Shown one piece after another: positions 54,747 through 63,291 of a DNA stretch of 64,000 bases. The first letter of the stretch is position 1. Each line of letters opens with the position of its first letter. Under the pieces are notes generated by a model that saw only the letters and a program-made list of their open reading frames with translations, was not told the origin of the DNA and made no database searches. Origin of the DNA: Polaribacter sp. ALD11 (GTDB lineage: Bacteria; Bacteroidota; Bacteroidia; Flavobacteriales; Flavobacteriaceae); the NCBI RefSeq assembly GCF_002831685.1, contig NZ_CP025119.1, positions 3,186,501-3,250,500 of the forward strand. Reading direction: 5' to 3'. Position numbers and translations under genes: made by a program.

Positions 54747-55538
54747 ATGATTTACCAAGGAGTTTTAAAAAAAATGATGACCGAAAATGCTGATGAAATT
54801 CAGTATTATTTAGATATGAAAACTGATTTTTTAAACATGAATCAGTTACTAAATAAAGAGATTTCTTTAAACTTTGTAACGTATGAATGTCTAAGCTGCC
54901 ATTTGGAAAAACAAGTTTACAGACAGGGTTTTTGCAAATCTTGTTTTTTTGATGCACCGAATGCTGGTGATTGGATTATGCGACCAGAATTAAGTAAAGC
55001 GCATTTAGATGAAGAGGATAGAGATTTAACGTATGAAAAAGCGGTTCAATTACAACCGCATATTGTCTACTTAGCCAATTCTGGTAATGTAAAAGTAGGC
55101 GTAACAAGAAAAACACAAGTACCAACACGTTGGATAGACCAAGGTGCGCACGAAGCAATTGAAATAGTGGAAGTACCTAACAGATATTTGGCGGGAATTA
55201 CAGAAGTTGCTTTAAAAGATCACGTGGGCGATAAAACCAATTGGCGTAAAATGTTAAAGAATGATATTGAAGATGTAAACTTGGTGGAGTGGAGAGAAAA
55301 ATTGAAAGAATTTATACCAGAGGAAGCTAAAGAGTATTTTATTGAGAATAATTCTGAAACGAATTTAAAGTTTCCTGTTTTAAAGTATCCATTGAAACCT
55401 AAAAGTTTGAATTTAATAAAAACACCAACTTACAAAGGAAAACTTATTGGAATAAAAGGACAGTATCTAATTTTTGAAGATGAAACTGTTTTTAATGTAA
55501 GAAGTAATGAAGGTTTGGTGGTTTCTGTAGAGGTTTAG
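54747..55538 (+). CDS. DUF2797 zinc-ribbon protein
   Basis: A 263-residue protein of unknown function. A four-cysteine zinc ribbon lies near the N-terminus (YECLSCHLEKQ and FCKSCFFD). Downstream is IVYLANSGNVKVGVTRKTQVPTRW, a GIY-YIG-like arrangement seen in DUF2797. I start at ATG 54747 (MIYQGVLKKM), the usual family start; the open frame reaches back to 54669 but that part lies in the intergenic region with the GH3 gene. Confidence 0.85.
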   Translation: MIYQGVLKKMMTENADEIQYYLDMKTDFLNMNQLLNKEISLNFVTYECLSCHLEKQVYRQGFCKSCFFDAPNAGDWIMRPELSKAHLDEEDRDLTYEKAVQLQPHIVYLANSGNVKVGVTRKTQVPTRWIDQGAHEAIEIVEVPNRYLAGITEVALKDHVGDKTNWRKMLKNDIEDVNLVEWREKLKEFIPEEAKEYFIENNSETNLKFPVLKYPLKPKSLNLIKTPTYKGKLIGIKGQYLIFEDETVFNVRSNEGLVVSVEV

Positions 55539-55545
55539 GTGTTAT

Positions 55546-55580
55546 GCTTGTCGAAGAATTTCTTAATCACTTCGACAAGC
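55546..55580. repeat. Dispersed palindromic element, family C
   Basis: Perfect 11-bp arms GCTTGTCGAAG (55546-55556) and CTTCGACAAGC (55570-55580) enclose a 13-base loop. The CTTCGACAAGCTCA core is a very common intergenic repeat in Bacteroidota. It lies between convergent genes and could stop transcription from both sides. Confidence 0.75.
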
Positions 55581-55602
55581 TCAATATATTTCTGTGAAAC
55601 AA

Positions 55603-56409
55603 CTATCTAGGCGAAACCAATTTTTCTAAAACACGTTCTACGCCAAAATTATCATTACTTTCTGTAGCATAATTTGCAATTTCTGTAATGTCTTTATGCG
55701 CATTTCCCATAGAAAAACTAAAATCTGCTTCTTGTAACATTTCGATGTCATTATGGTAATCACCAAAAACCATAGTTTCTTCTTTAGAAATATTTAAAAG
55801 TTGCTGTACTTCTCTTAAAGCATTTCCTTTATTGGCGTTACCTTCTGAAACATCTAACCAATTCTGCCCAGAGACTTTTAGTAAATAATCGCCTTTTAAG
55901 TGTTTTAATTCCGGATAAATAAACTCTTCAGAAGAAGAAAAATGAAATACGGCTATTTTTAGAATTGGAGTTGTTTTAGTTATTTCCATTAAATCATCAA
56001 CAATTTCAAAACTATGATAATATTCTTGAAATAATTTGATAAATTTTTGATCTTTACTTTCTATATAAGCATTTTTTTGAGTGCATAAAACAATATTAGC
56101 ACCATCAATATTTCTTAAAACCGGAAGTATTGTTGTAACTTTTTTTTTGTTTAAAGACTTTAAGAGTAAAAGGCGATTTCCCTTTTTAGCAATGGCACCA
56201 TTTTCTGCAATTACAAAAATTTCGTTTTTAATTGTCGCTAACTTGTCTACAATACTATTGTATTGTCTGCCACTTGCAGCGCAAAAAAGTATGTTTTGCT
56301 GTTGTAGTTTTTTAAAAATTTCAAAAAAAAGCGGGCTGACTTCGTTTTTAGAGTTTAGTAGTGTTCCATCCATGTCAGAAACAACCAACTTTACTTTAGT
56401 TAAATCCAT
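55603..56409 (-). CDS. Cof-type HAD-IIB hydrolase
   Basis: A 268-residue phosphatase of the Cof subfamily. Motif I is SDMDGTLLNS with the nucleophile Asp near 12, motif II CAASGR, and motif IV VFGDYHNDIEMLQEA, with the cap between. Substrates are usually sugar phosphates or cofactor phosphates. It starts three bases after the LacI-type regulator, so the two form one operon. Confidence 0.9.
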   Translation of the reverse strand: MDLTKVKLVVSDMDGTLLNSKNEVSPLFFEIFKKLQQQNILFCAASGRQYNSIVDKLATIKNEIFVIAENGAIAKKGNRLLLLKSLNKKKVTTILPVLRNIDGANIVLCTQKNAYIESKDQKFIKLFQEYYHSFEIVDDLMEITKTTPILKIAVFHFSSSEEFIYPELKHLKGDYLLKVSGQNWLDVSEGNANKGNALREVQQLLNISKEETMVFGDYHNDIEMLQEADFSFSMGNAHKDITEIANYATESNDNFGVERVLEKLVSPR

Positions 56410-56412
56410 TTA

Positions 56413-57441
56413 TTAAGACTTCTTGGTCGAGTTACGTTCTACTAAATCAGTTTTTATAATTACCGTTTTTGGCCCTTCTTTTTCTTCAGATTTGTTTTCT
56501 AATCGGTCAATTAACAACTTAGCCGCAGTTGCACCCATTTTTTCTCCATGTTGGCTCACTGTAGTCATTTTTGGTTGAGAATGTCTTGCTAAAATTCCGT
56601 TAGAAAAACAGACTACAGCAAAATTTTCAGGTACTTTTAAACCTCTTTTTTGAGCTGTTTTCATAGCAGCAATGGCAGAAGATTCATCTGTTGCAATAAC
56701 AGCATCAATTTCATTTGCTTCAAAAATAGGAGCTAAAATACTTTCATATTTTTTATAATCTTCTTCTAGAATATTTATGATAAGGTTGTTATTTATTGGT
56801 AAACCTGCTTTCTCTAATCCTTTTATGTACCCTTGATGTCTTTTTTTACCAATTTCTAAATTGCTAATTGTAGAAATAAATGCAATATTTTTACTACCAG
56901 ATTTTGCTAAATATTTAACGGTTTTTGAAGCTCCTTTAAAATCATCTGTAATTACTTTGTCGCAATTTATAGGTTCTGCAACTCTATCGAACATTACTAT
57001 AGGTGTGCCGTTTTCTAGTATTTCTTCACAATGTTTAAAGTCGTTTTTTAAAACCGTTTCTTCTGCCAAAGAAAGAATAAAGCCATCGATACTTCCGTTA
57101 GAAAGCATTTCCATAGTTTCTACTTCTTTTGTGTAAGACTCATTAGAAATACAAGAAATGATTTTATATCCTTTTTCATTGGCTACTTTTTCAATACCAT
57201 TAAAAACCTGAGCAAAAAAATAGTTTAACATGTTAGGAATAATGATTCCAATAGTTCTTGTAGATCTATTCTTTAAACTTAAAGCATTAAAATTTGGCTT
57301 GTAATTGTTCTCTTTAGCATATTTTTTTATCTTTTCTTTCGTACTTACGCTAATTTCATAACTGTCGTTAAGGGCTTTAGAAACCGTTGAAATAGAAACA
57401 CTAAATTCTTTAGCAATGTCTTTTATGGTAAGTCTTTTCAT
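56413..57441 (-). CDS. LacI-family transcriptional regulator
   Basis: A 342-residue repressor with an N-terminal LacI helix-turn-helix (TIKDIAKEFSVSISTVSKALN, hinge PNFNALSLKNRSTRTIG) and a periplasmic-binding-protein-like sugar domain. I start at ATG 57441; the frame extends to 57465 but adds only an unlikely MLTYILTY. It is probably a sugar or sugar-phosphate sensor, co-transcribed with the HAD phosphatase. Confidence 0.92.
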   Translation of the reverse strand: MKRLTIKDIAKEFSVSISTVSKALNDSYEISVSTKEKIKKYAKENNYKPNFNALSLKNRSTRTIGIIIPNMLNYFFAQVFNGIEKVANEKGYKIISCISNESYTKEVETMEMLSNGSIDGFILSLAEETVLKNDFKHCEEILENGTPIVMFDRVAEPINCDKVITDDFKGASKTVKYLAKSGSKNIAFISTISNLEIGKKRHQGYIKGLEKAGLPINNNLIINILEEDYKKYESILAPIFEANEIDAVIATDESSAIAAMKTAQKRGLKVPENFAVVCFSNGILARHSQPKMTTVSQHGEKMGATAAKLLIDRLENKSEEKEGPKTVIIKTDLVERNSTKKS

Positions 57442-57507
57442 GTAAGTTAAGATATAAGTTAGCAAAATACAAAAAAGTCATCAGATAAGAGTAGGAACGT
57501 TATTATT

Positions 57508-58872
57508 TTACAATTTCTTCATTCTATGTTGATGAAAAACTTCATAAATTAAAAAAGTAAACAGTATTAAATACTCAATAAAAACAAACCATAAGTTCTC
57601 TTTCCAAGGATTATTTGCATACGCCTGATAGGTTAAAATAATAACCAAAGACCAAATGACAGGGAATTTATAGTTGGTAAAAACACACAAAATTAACGGA
57701 GTTGCTAAATACCAAGGATGTACTGTTGTGGCTGTAAAATAGTAAAAGCACAACCCAAATAACATCGCTGTAATTAATTGAATAGTAGTTTTATTCTTTC
57801 TGAAAAAAGTAAGGTAGATTAAAAATAGTATGGTTAAAATAGGAGTTACTTTACCAATAATAGCAATCTCATTATACCCTCTAAATAAGTAGCCAATTTC
57901 TCTTAAAATATAATAAAAACTTGCATTAAATTCAAAATTTCGAAACCACAAGCCTACAGAATTAGCATAGTTTGCAATTAATTCTGAGGAGTAAAAGGGG
58001 AGAAACAAAAGAATTGTTATAGAGAAGATAATTATATAGAATAAAGCTAGTTTAGAGACCTCACAGGTTTTGGAAATCAGTGAGGTTTTGCTTCGGCCAA
58101 TAAACCATTGAAAAAACAAGGGTAAAAATAGCAACGGAATTAATTTTACCGAAACAGAACAGGCGATTAAGATGGCTGCCCACACCCATTTTTGTTGCTG
58201 TAGTTTGTAAAGTGCCCAAACTAAGAAAAATAGCATGACAGGTTCGAAGTGTAAATTACCTGTCATTTCTATAATTATAAACGGATTTAAAACATACCAA
58301 AAGATATTTTTAATTGGTAGGTTTAATTTTTCTAACAACTTTTTTCCGAAGTATATAATACCCAAATCGGCTAAAATAATGAGTATTCTAAGTACGACTA
58401 CAGAACTAAAAATACTTTTATTGGCAAAAATAGCGGCTATAAAAAAGCATAATTGATTTAATGGTGGATAATTGGTATAATGGCTTCCGTTTAACTCTCC
58501 CATACCTTCATACAATATTGAAGCTTCTGAAACTGGCCGTAGATTTTGTGTAATAAAAGTTTCTGGGAATGATAAATATGGGTTAAATCCATTTAAAATC
58601 ATGCGTCCATCCCAAATAAATCGGTAAAAATCTTGTGATAAGTTGGGTATTGAAAATAAGAAAACAAGTCTAAATAAGATGGCAACTCCAGCCAATGTAG
58701 TAAACGAAATATTTTCGTTTTTTATCAATATATAAAAACCAACAAACAAAGAAAACCATAACAAGCAAAGCGTGTAAAATTCGGTTCTTTCTAGAAAATA
58801 AGCAAAGACAAAATAAAGTACTACACTTGCTATAATTGTAAAAATGCTGCTATATTTTTTAAAAAAAGCCAT
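57508..58872 (-). CDS. GT-C-type polyprenyl-phosphate-sugar glycosyltransferase (DUF2029/GT87-like)
   Basis: A 454-residue membrane protein with about eleven helices. The first extracytoplasmic loop has SQDFYRFIWDGRMILNGFNPY, which contains the acidic/aromatic pattern of GT-C transferases. PPLNQLCFF and SVKLIPLLFLPLF resemble DUF2029/mannosyltransferase proteins. It would use a polyprenyl-phosphate sugar made by the upstream GT2. It overlaps that operon by one base. Confidence 0.8.
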   Translation of the reverse strand: MAFFKKYSSIFTIIASVVLYFVFAYFLERTEFYTLCLLWFSLFVGFYILIKNENISFTTLAGVAILFRLVFLFSIPNLSQDFYRFIWDGRMILNGFNPYLSFPETFITQNLRPVSEASILYEGMGELNGSHYTNYPPLNQLCFFIAAIFANKSIFSSVVVLRILIILADLGIIYFGKKLLEKLNLPIKNIFWYVLNPFIIIEMTGNLHFEPVMLFFLVWALYKLQQQKWVWAAILIACSVSVKLIPLLFLPLFFQWFIGRSKTSLISKTCEVSKLALFYIIIFSITILLFLPFYSSELIANYANSVGLWFRNFEFNASFYYILREIGYLFRGYNEIAIIGKVTPILTILFLIYLTFFRKNKTTIQLITAMLFGLCFYYFTATTVHPWYLATPLILCVFTNYKFPVIWSLVIILTYQAYANNPWKENLWFVFIEYLILFTFLIYEVFHQHRMKKL

Positions 58873-60362
58873 TATGCTTTAGAGAATACAGATTTAAAAA
58901 AGACATAACTAAAACCTATAAAAAGCATAAAGTGGAATGGGAAAAGACCGAAATCTCCACCTTCATTACCAACCACAAATGCGCTGTACATTCCAAAGAC
59001 AAAATAAAGAGCTAAGATACCTTCTAAAATTACATGAACAGAAGGTTTTTTCTTAATGTATTTATTGTTTTTCCAGCCGTCTTTTATTGTTTTAATATTG
59101 AATTTTGGCGTTCTTACAAATTCGCTTTTTTTACCAAAATGACCTTCTAAAACTGCAACGGTATTGTGCAGGGAAAAGCCCATTGCGATAGAGAAAAAGG
59201 TAAAAAAAGCACCAATGTACTTAAAGAAGTTTTTAATACCGCCACCGTAACTGTTCTTATACATATACCAGTAGCAAACAAAGAAAATGAGCGAGCTTAT
59301 TACGAAAAAACTCATTACATAAAAATAGATTTTTAAATGAGTATATTCATTTTTAATATACAACATTGGTATGCTTAAAACCGCAACTAAAAAAATACAG
59401 GTAAACATAGAGCTATTTAAAAGATGCAGTAAACTGTGTATTTTAGTCTTAAAAGAAACATTTTCGCTTTTAATAACGCGTTTCATCATCTTTTGAAAAT
59501 TCTCTGCACCACCTTTGTTCCACCTAAATTGTTGCGACCTTGCAGCACTAATAATAACAGGTAGTTCTGCAGGTGTTTCTACATTTTCTAAATATTTAAA
59601 TTTCCAGTTTTTAAGTTGTGCTCTATAGCTTAAATCTAAGTCTTCTGTTAGTGTGTCTCCTTCCCAATTACCAGCGTCATAAATACACTCTTTACGCCAA
59701 ACACCAGCTGTTCCATTAAAATTAATAAAGTGTCCTTTACTATTTCTGCCTACTTGTTCTAATGTAAAATGGGCATCTAAAGCAAAAGCTTGAATTTTGG
59801 TAAGTGTAGAGTAATCTCTATTTATATGTCCCCAGCGAGTTTGTACAACGCCAATTTCATCATCTTTAAAATATGGCACTGTTTGAAACAACCACTCCTT
59901 TTGTGGTAAAAAATCAGCATCAAAAATGACAATAAATTCACCTTTTGCTGTTTTTAAACCTTCTTTTAAAGCACCAGCTTTAAAACCTTTTCTGTTGTCT
60001 CTTCTAATATGTTGTATATCAATTCCTTTTTCTTTAATTTGTTTAATATGTTTTGCAGTTGTTTCAATAGACTCATCTGTAGAGTCATCTAAAACCTGTA
60101 TTTCTAATTTATCTATTGGATATTCTAGTTTCGCAATGTTTTTAAGCAAACGCTTCATTACGTACAACTCATTATAAACGGGTAATTGTATGGTTACAAA
60201 AGGAATTTCTTCTGAATTTGAAAAATCGAATTTCTCTGAAGTATCTATTTTTTTTCTTGCTTTTAAATAATTTAAAAGCAAGTTTAATTGCGCCAATGCA
60301 TACATAAAAATAAGCAAAAGAGCAATAGAATATATAAAGATGATGATGTATTCTAAAATCAT
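58872..60362 (-). CDS. Cellulose-synthase-like GT2 processive glycosyltransferase
   Basis: A 496-residue inner-membrane GT2. One N-terminal helix is followed by a GT-A domain with DDSTDES, DADF, TEDLDLSYR and the processive motif QQFRW, then four C-terminal helices. This layout is shared by CESA-like beta-glycan synthases and by CslA/mannan or ceramide glucosyltransferases, so the product is not certain. It is joined to its neighbours by single-base TAATG overlaps. Confidence 0.88.
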   Translation of the reverse strand: MILEYIIIFIYSIALLLIFMYALAQLNLLLNYLKARKKIDTSEKFDFSNSEEIPFVTIQLPVYNELYVMKRLLKNIAKLEYPIDKLEIQVLDDSTDESIETTAKHIKQIKEKGIDIQHIRRDNRKGFKAGALKEGLKTAKGEFIVIFDADFLPQKEWLFQTVPYFKDDEIGVVQTRWGHINRDYSTLTKIQAFALDAHFTLEQVGRNSKGHFINFNGTAGVWRKECIYDAGNWEGDTLTEDLDLSYRAQLKNWKFKYLENVETPAELPVIISAARSQQFRWNKGGAENFQKMMKRVIKSENVSFKTKIHSLLHLLNSSMFTCIFLVAVLSIPMLYIKNEYTHLKIYFYVMSFFVISSLIFFVCYWYMYKNSYGGGIKNFFKYIGAFFTFFSIAMGFSLHNTVAVLEGHFGKKSEFVRTPKFNIKTIKDGWKNNKYIKKKPSVHVILEGILALYFVFGMYSAFVVGNEGGDFGLFPFHFMLFIGFSYVFFKSVFSKA

Positions 60363-61054
60363 TATTTAAAACTGTATTTGAAGATCCAACCTAAAATTTT
60401 TACGCCTGCAAAGATACTACCTTTTACAGTTCCTGAAACTTTAGAAACTCCTATTCTATTTCGATATTTCATAGGTATTTCTTTGTAAGATAATTTTTGT
60501 TTTAATGCCTTTAATTGCATTTCAACGGTCCAGCCGTAGGTTTTGTCCTCCATATTTAGCGCTAATAATTTATCATATTTTATAGCTCTAAAAGGGCCTA
60601 AGTCTGTAAATTTTGCGCCAAAGAAAAGTTTCATTAAAAAGGTTGCCAGCCAATTACCAAAAATTTGTTGCGGTGTCATAGAACCGATTTCTCTTAATTC
60701 TTTTACACGTGCACCAATTACAAAATCTAAATTATCCTTTAGTATTGGTTCAATCAATTCGGTTAATTGTTCTGGGTAGTCAGAGTAATCACCATCTAAA
60801 AAAACGATAATTTCTGGTTTTGTTTTTTGTTTACTGATGTAATCCATCCCTTTTAAACAAGCATAACCATAGCCTTTTCTGTTTTCTTTTAAAACAGTAG
60901 CGCCCGCATTTTTTGCATTAATTTCTGTATTGTCTGTAGAATTATTGCTTATAACAATAACTTCTTCTACAATTTTAGGAATATCATTAATAACATTTGC
61001 AATAGAATCCTGCTCGTTGTAAGCAGGGATAATAACTTTTATAATAGGTTTCAT
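60362..61054 (-). CDS. Dolichyl-phosphate mannose/glucose synthase-like GT2
   Basis: A 230-residue cytosolic-face GT2 of the DPM1 type. VIIPAYNEQDSI, NNSTDNT and FLDGDYSDYPEQ (metal-binding DxD) are visible, followed by an amphipathic end but no strong helix pair. It likely makes polyprenyl-phosphate hexose for the GT-C enzyme at the end of the operon. Single-base overlaps on both sides. Confidence 0.88.
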   Translation of the reverse strand: MKPIIKVIIPAYNEQDSIANVINDIPKIVEEVIVISNNSTDNTEINAKNAGATVLKENRKGYGYACLKGMDYISKQKTKPEIIVFLDGDYSDYPEQLTELIEPILKDNLDFVIGARVKELREIGSMTPQQIFGNWLATFLMKLFFGAKFTDLGPFRAIKYDKLLALNMEDKTYGWTVEMQLKALKQKLSYKEIPMKYRNRIGVSKVSGTVKGSIFAGVKILGWIFKYSFK

Positions 61055-61533
61055 TATCTTAAATCATTTAGACTATTTTCATTCTTAAAGGATGAAAAGT
61101 CTGTCCATTCTTTTATTTTTTTACCATTTTTAAATTTTGAAGCTTTTATTAATTGCTGTTTTTTATACATCAAACAATAACCGTTTTTTTTATTGTTTTT
61201 TAATTGACATTTATGATCTATAAATCCGTCTTTATCATAAAATAACCACCAATTATTCTTAACTCCTTTTTTAAAATGGCCTTCTTTTTTTACTGTTGAA
61301 TTTTGGCTGTAAAAATACCAATATTTTGTTTCTAAATCGTCTTTAAACCTACCTTCTTTTTGGATGTTTCCGTTTCTATAGTAATACTTCCAATAAGAAT
61401 TTTTTTGATTGTTTCTTAACCAACCTTCTTCTTTTATTTGTCCGTTTTTATAATACTCTTTATGGTATTTTTTTTGAGACAAAAGCGAGAAATTTATCAA
61501 TAAAAAAAAGAGAAATAACCTATTTCTTTTCAT
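61054..61533 (-). CDS. Secreted YwqK/MORN-repeat protein
   Basis: A 159-residue protein with a signal peptide (cleavage near LLS, 18-19) and four tandem units of about 22 residues built on YY-NGxIxxEGxFKxxxKxxYW (YYKNGQIKEEG, YYRNGNIQKEG, YSQNSTVKKEG, YDKDGFIDHK). These are MORN-like YwqK repeats. The function is not known. Coupling by TAATG to three glycosyltransferases suggests a role in the same envelope glycan pathway. Confidence 0.8.
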   Translation of the reverse strand: MKRNRLFLFFLLINFSLLSQKKYHKEYYKNGQIKEEGWLRNNQKNSYWKYYYRNGNIQKEGRFKDDLETKYWYFYSQNSTVKKEGHFKKGVKNNWWLFYDKDGFIDHKCQLKNNKKNGYCLMYKKQQLIKASKFKNGKKIKEWTDFSSFKNENSLNDLR

Positions 61534-61608
61534 GAAAATATTTTATACTTCGAAAAGTTTAGGAACATATATATCTTTTAAAATTGAGTTTATTTTCTTT
61601 CTTGTGAA

Positions 61609-63231
61609 CTATTTTTTATTAACAAACGCCATTAAATCAACATCATTCCCCAATAAAACGTCAGTAGGATTTATTCTACCTTCTTCTGGTCCATTTTCTA
61701 ATTTTAAAACCCCTCTTGGGCAAACTGCAGAACAAACACCACAACCAACACAACTAGAACGTACAATATTTTCACCTTTTTGTGCATAGGCTCTTACATC
61801 AATTCCCATTTCGCAATAGGTAGAACAATTTCCACAAGAAATACATTGTCCGCCATTTGTTGTAATTCTAAATTTTGATTTAAAACGTTGTATAAAACCT
61901 AAATATGCCGCTAATGGGCAACCGAAACGACACCAAACTCTGTTTCCGAAAATTGGATAAAACCCTGTACCAATAACACCTGCAAAAATAGCCCCGATTA
62001 GAAAACCATAAATGTCTTGAATGGTTTGTGTTTGAATGCCTAAAATTTGACTTTCTTCAGAAAAGAAAGTATATAAAGCAAAACCTGTCATTACCAACAC
62101 AAAAACCAACACAGAGTGCACAATAATACGTTCGAATTTCCAAGAAAGTAAGGTTTTACTAGAGAGTTGTCTGTAAGGGTCTCCTAAAGTTTCTGCCAAA
62201 CCACCACAACCACAAACCCAAGAACAATACCATCTTTTCCCGAAGAAATATACCATTACGGGTACTACAACAATTGTTAAAATAATTCCCCAAACTAATA
62301 CAAACAAACCAAAACTACCACTATCTAGTAGTTCTTCTAAGTTCCATTTGAAGAAAAAATCATAATCTAAAGGAAACGCATTTTTAAAATCGTACCAAGG
62401 CTTTTCGAAACGAACTAAAATTTCTGGAATTAAAAAGGCAAATACAATTTGAAAGAACAAAACAGAGGTAGTTCGTAAAATATGATATTTATTATGACGG
62501 TATTTTATATACATTCTCACGGCCATAACCGTCATTACTGTACAGTATAAAAAACCATATAGAAACCATTGACTTGCAGGATTACCGCTAATAGATTTGC
62601 TGATAGGGTCTACTAAATACACCCAGTTTACAATAAAATCTGGATAAAAATAAAGCAAGATGTAAAATGTAACTAAAAATAGAAAAGCAAACCAACCAAT
62701 CCAACCTCGATTTGTTGCTGCGTTTAGAAAAATTCCATCATTTTTTATTCCTGGTTTTCCTAATAAAACTACATCTGGTATTATAAATAGAAGTGCACCA
62801 ATAATACCCAAACCAAAAGTTAAAAACCACATGAAACCTGTGTTGTCTGCCGCAAAACCTTTACCTGCTTTTTTAGCAAGCGTAAAACTTAAACTATGAG
62901 GTTTACCAGAGATTTTATACTGGAATTGTTCTCCTTTTTTCTCCCAGTTTTTTTCTTCGTCATATTTCTGAATTAGATTGTCATAATAATTATTAGAAGA
63001 TGCGTATGCTTTTGTAACTCTGCTAGAAAATTCAAAAATATTTAAGTCTTCTTTTGTTATCACAGCTTTTTCTAATGCGCCTTTTATAACCGTACTTTTA
63101 TAATTTTGTTCTTTTAAAAAAGTATCTAGATCTGTTTGTTTTAGACTGAAAGAACCTGTAAAAATAATTCCTATAAAGAAGGCCAATCCTAATAAAAAAA
63201 TGACGAGACCTGATTGTTTTATGAGTTTCAA
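61609..63231 (-). CDS. Polyferredoxin-type membrane protein (NapH/NosR/CcoG-like)
   Basis: A 540-residue protein with an N-terminal helix, a periplasmic segment (about 27-130), then about seven helices. Cysteine motifs WYCSWVCGCGG and WCRFGCPLAAYLG lie in the membrane part, and two 4Fe-4S clusters (CISCGNCSTYCEMG and CVGCGVCSAVCPRG) near the C-terminus. It is an electron-transfer protein of the NapH/NosR class. It probably takes electrons from a partner such as the neighbouring FAD/NAD(P) oxidoreductase; the terminal acceptor is unknown. Confidence 0.88.
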   Translation of the reverse strand: MKLIKQSGLVIFLLGLAFFIGIIFTGSFSLKQTDLDTFLKEQNYKSTVIKGALEKAVITKEDLNIFEFSSRVTKAYASSNNYYDNLIQKYDEEKNWEKKGEQFQYKISGKPHSLSFTLAKKAGKGFAADNTGFMWFLTFGLGIIGALLFIIPDVVLLGKPGIKNDGIFLNAATNRGWIGWFAFLFLVTFYILLYFYPDFIVNWVYLVDPISKSISGNPASQWFLYGFLYCTVMTVMAVRMYIKYRHNKYHILRTTSVLFFQIVFAFLIPEILVRFEKPWYDFKNAFPLDYDFFFKWNLEELLDSGSFGLFVLVWGIILTIVVVPVMVYFFGKRWYCSWVCGCGGLAETLGDPYRQLSSKTLLSWKFERIIVHSVLVFVLVMTGFALYTFFSEESQILGIQTQTIQDIYGFLIGAIFAGVIGTGFYPIFGNRVWCRFGCPLAAYLGFIQRFKSKFRITTNGGQCISCGNCSTYCEMGIDVRAYAQKGENIVRSSCVGCGVCSAVCPRGVLKLENGPEEGRINPTDVLLGNDVDLMAFVNKK

Positions 63232-63291
63232 AATGATATTTTAGTTTTATGAAATTTAACTGTATGTGTTTTTTAATATCTATAAACGCTT

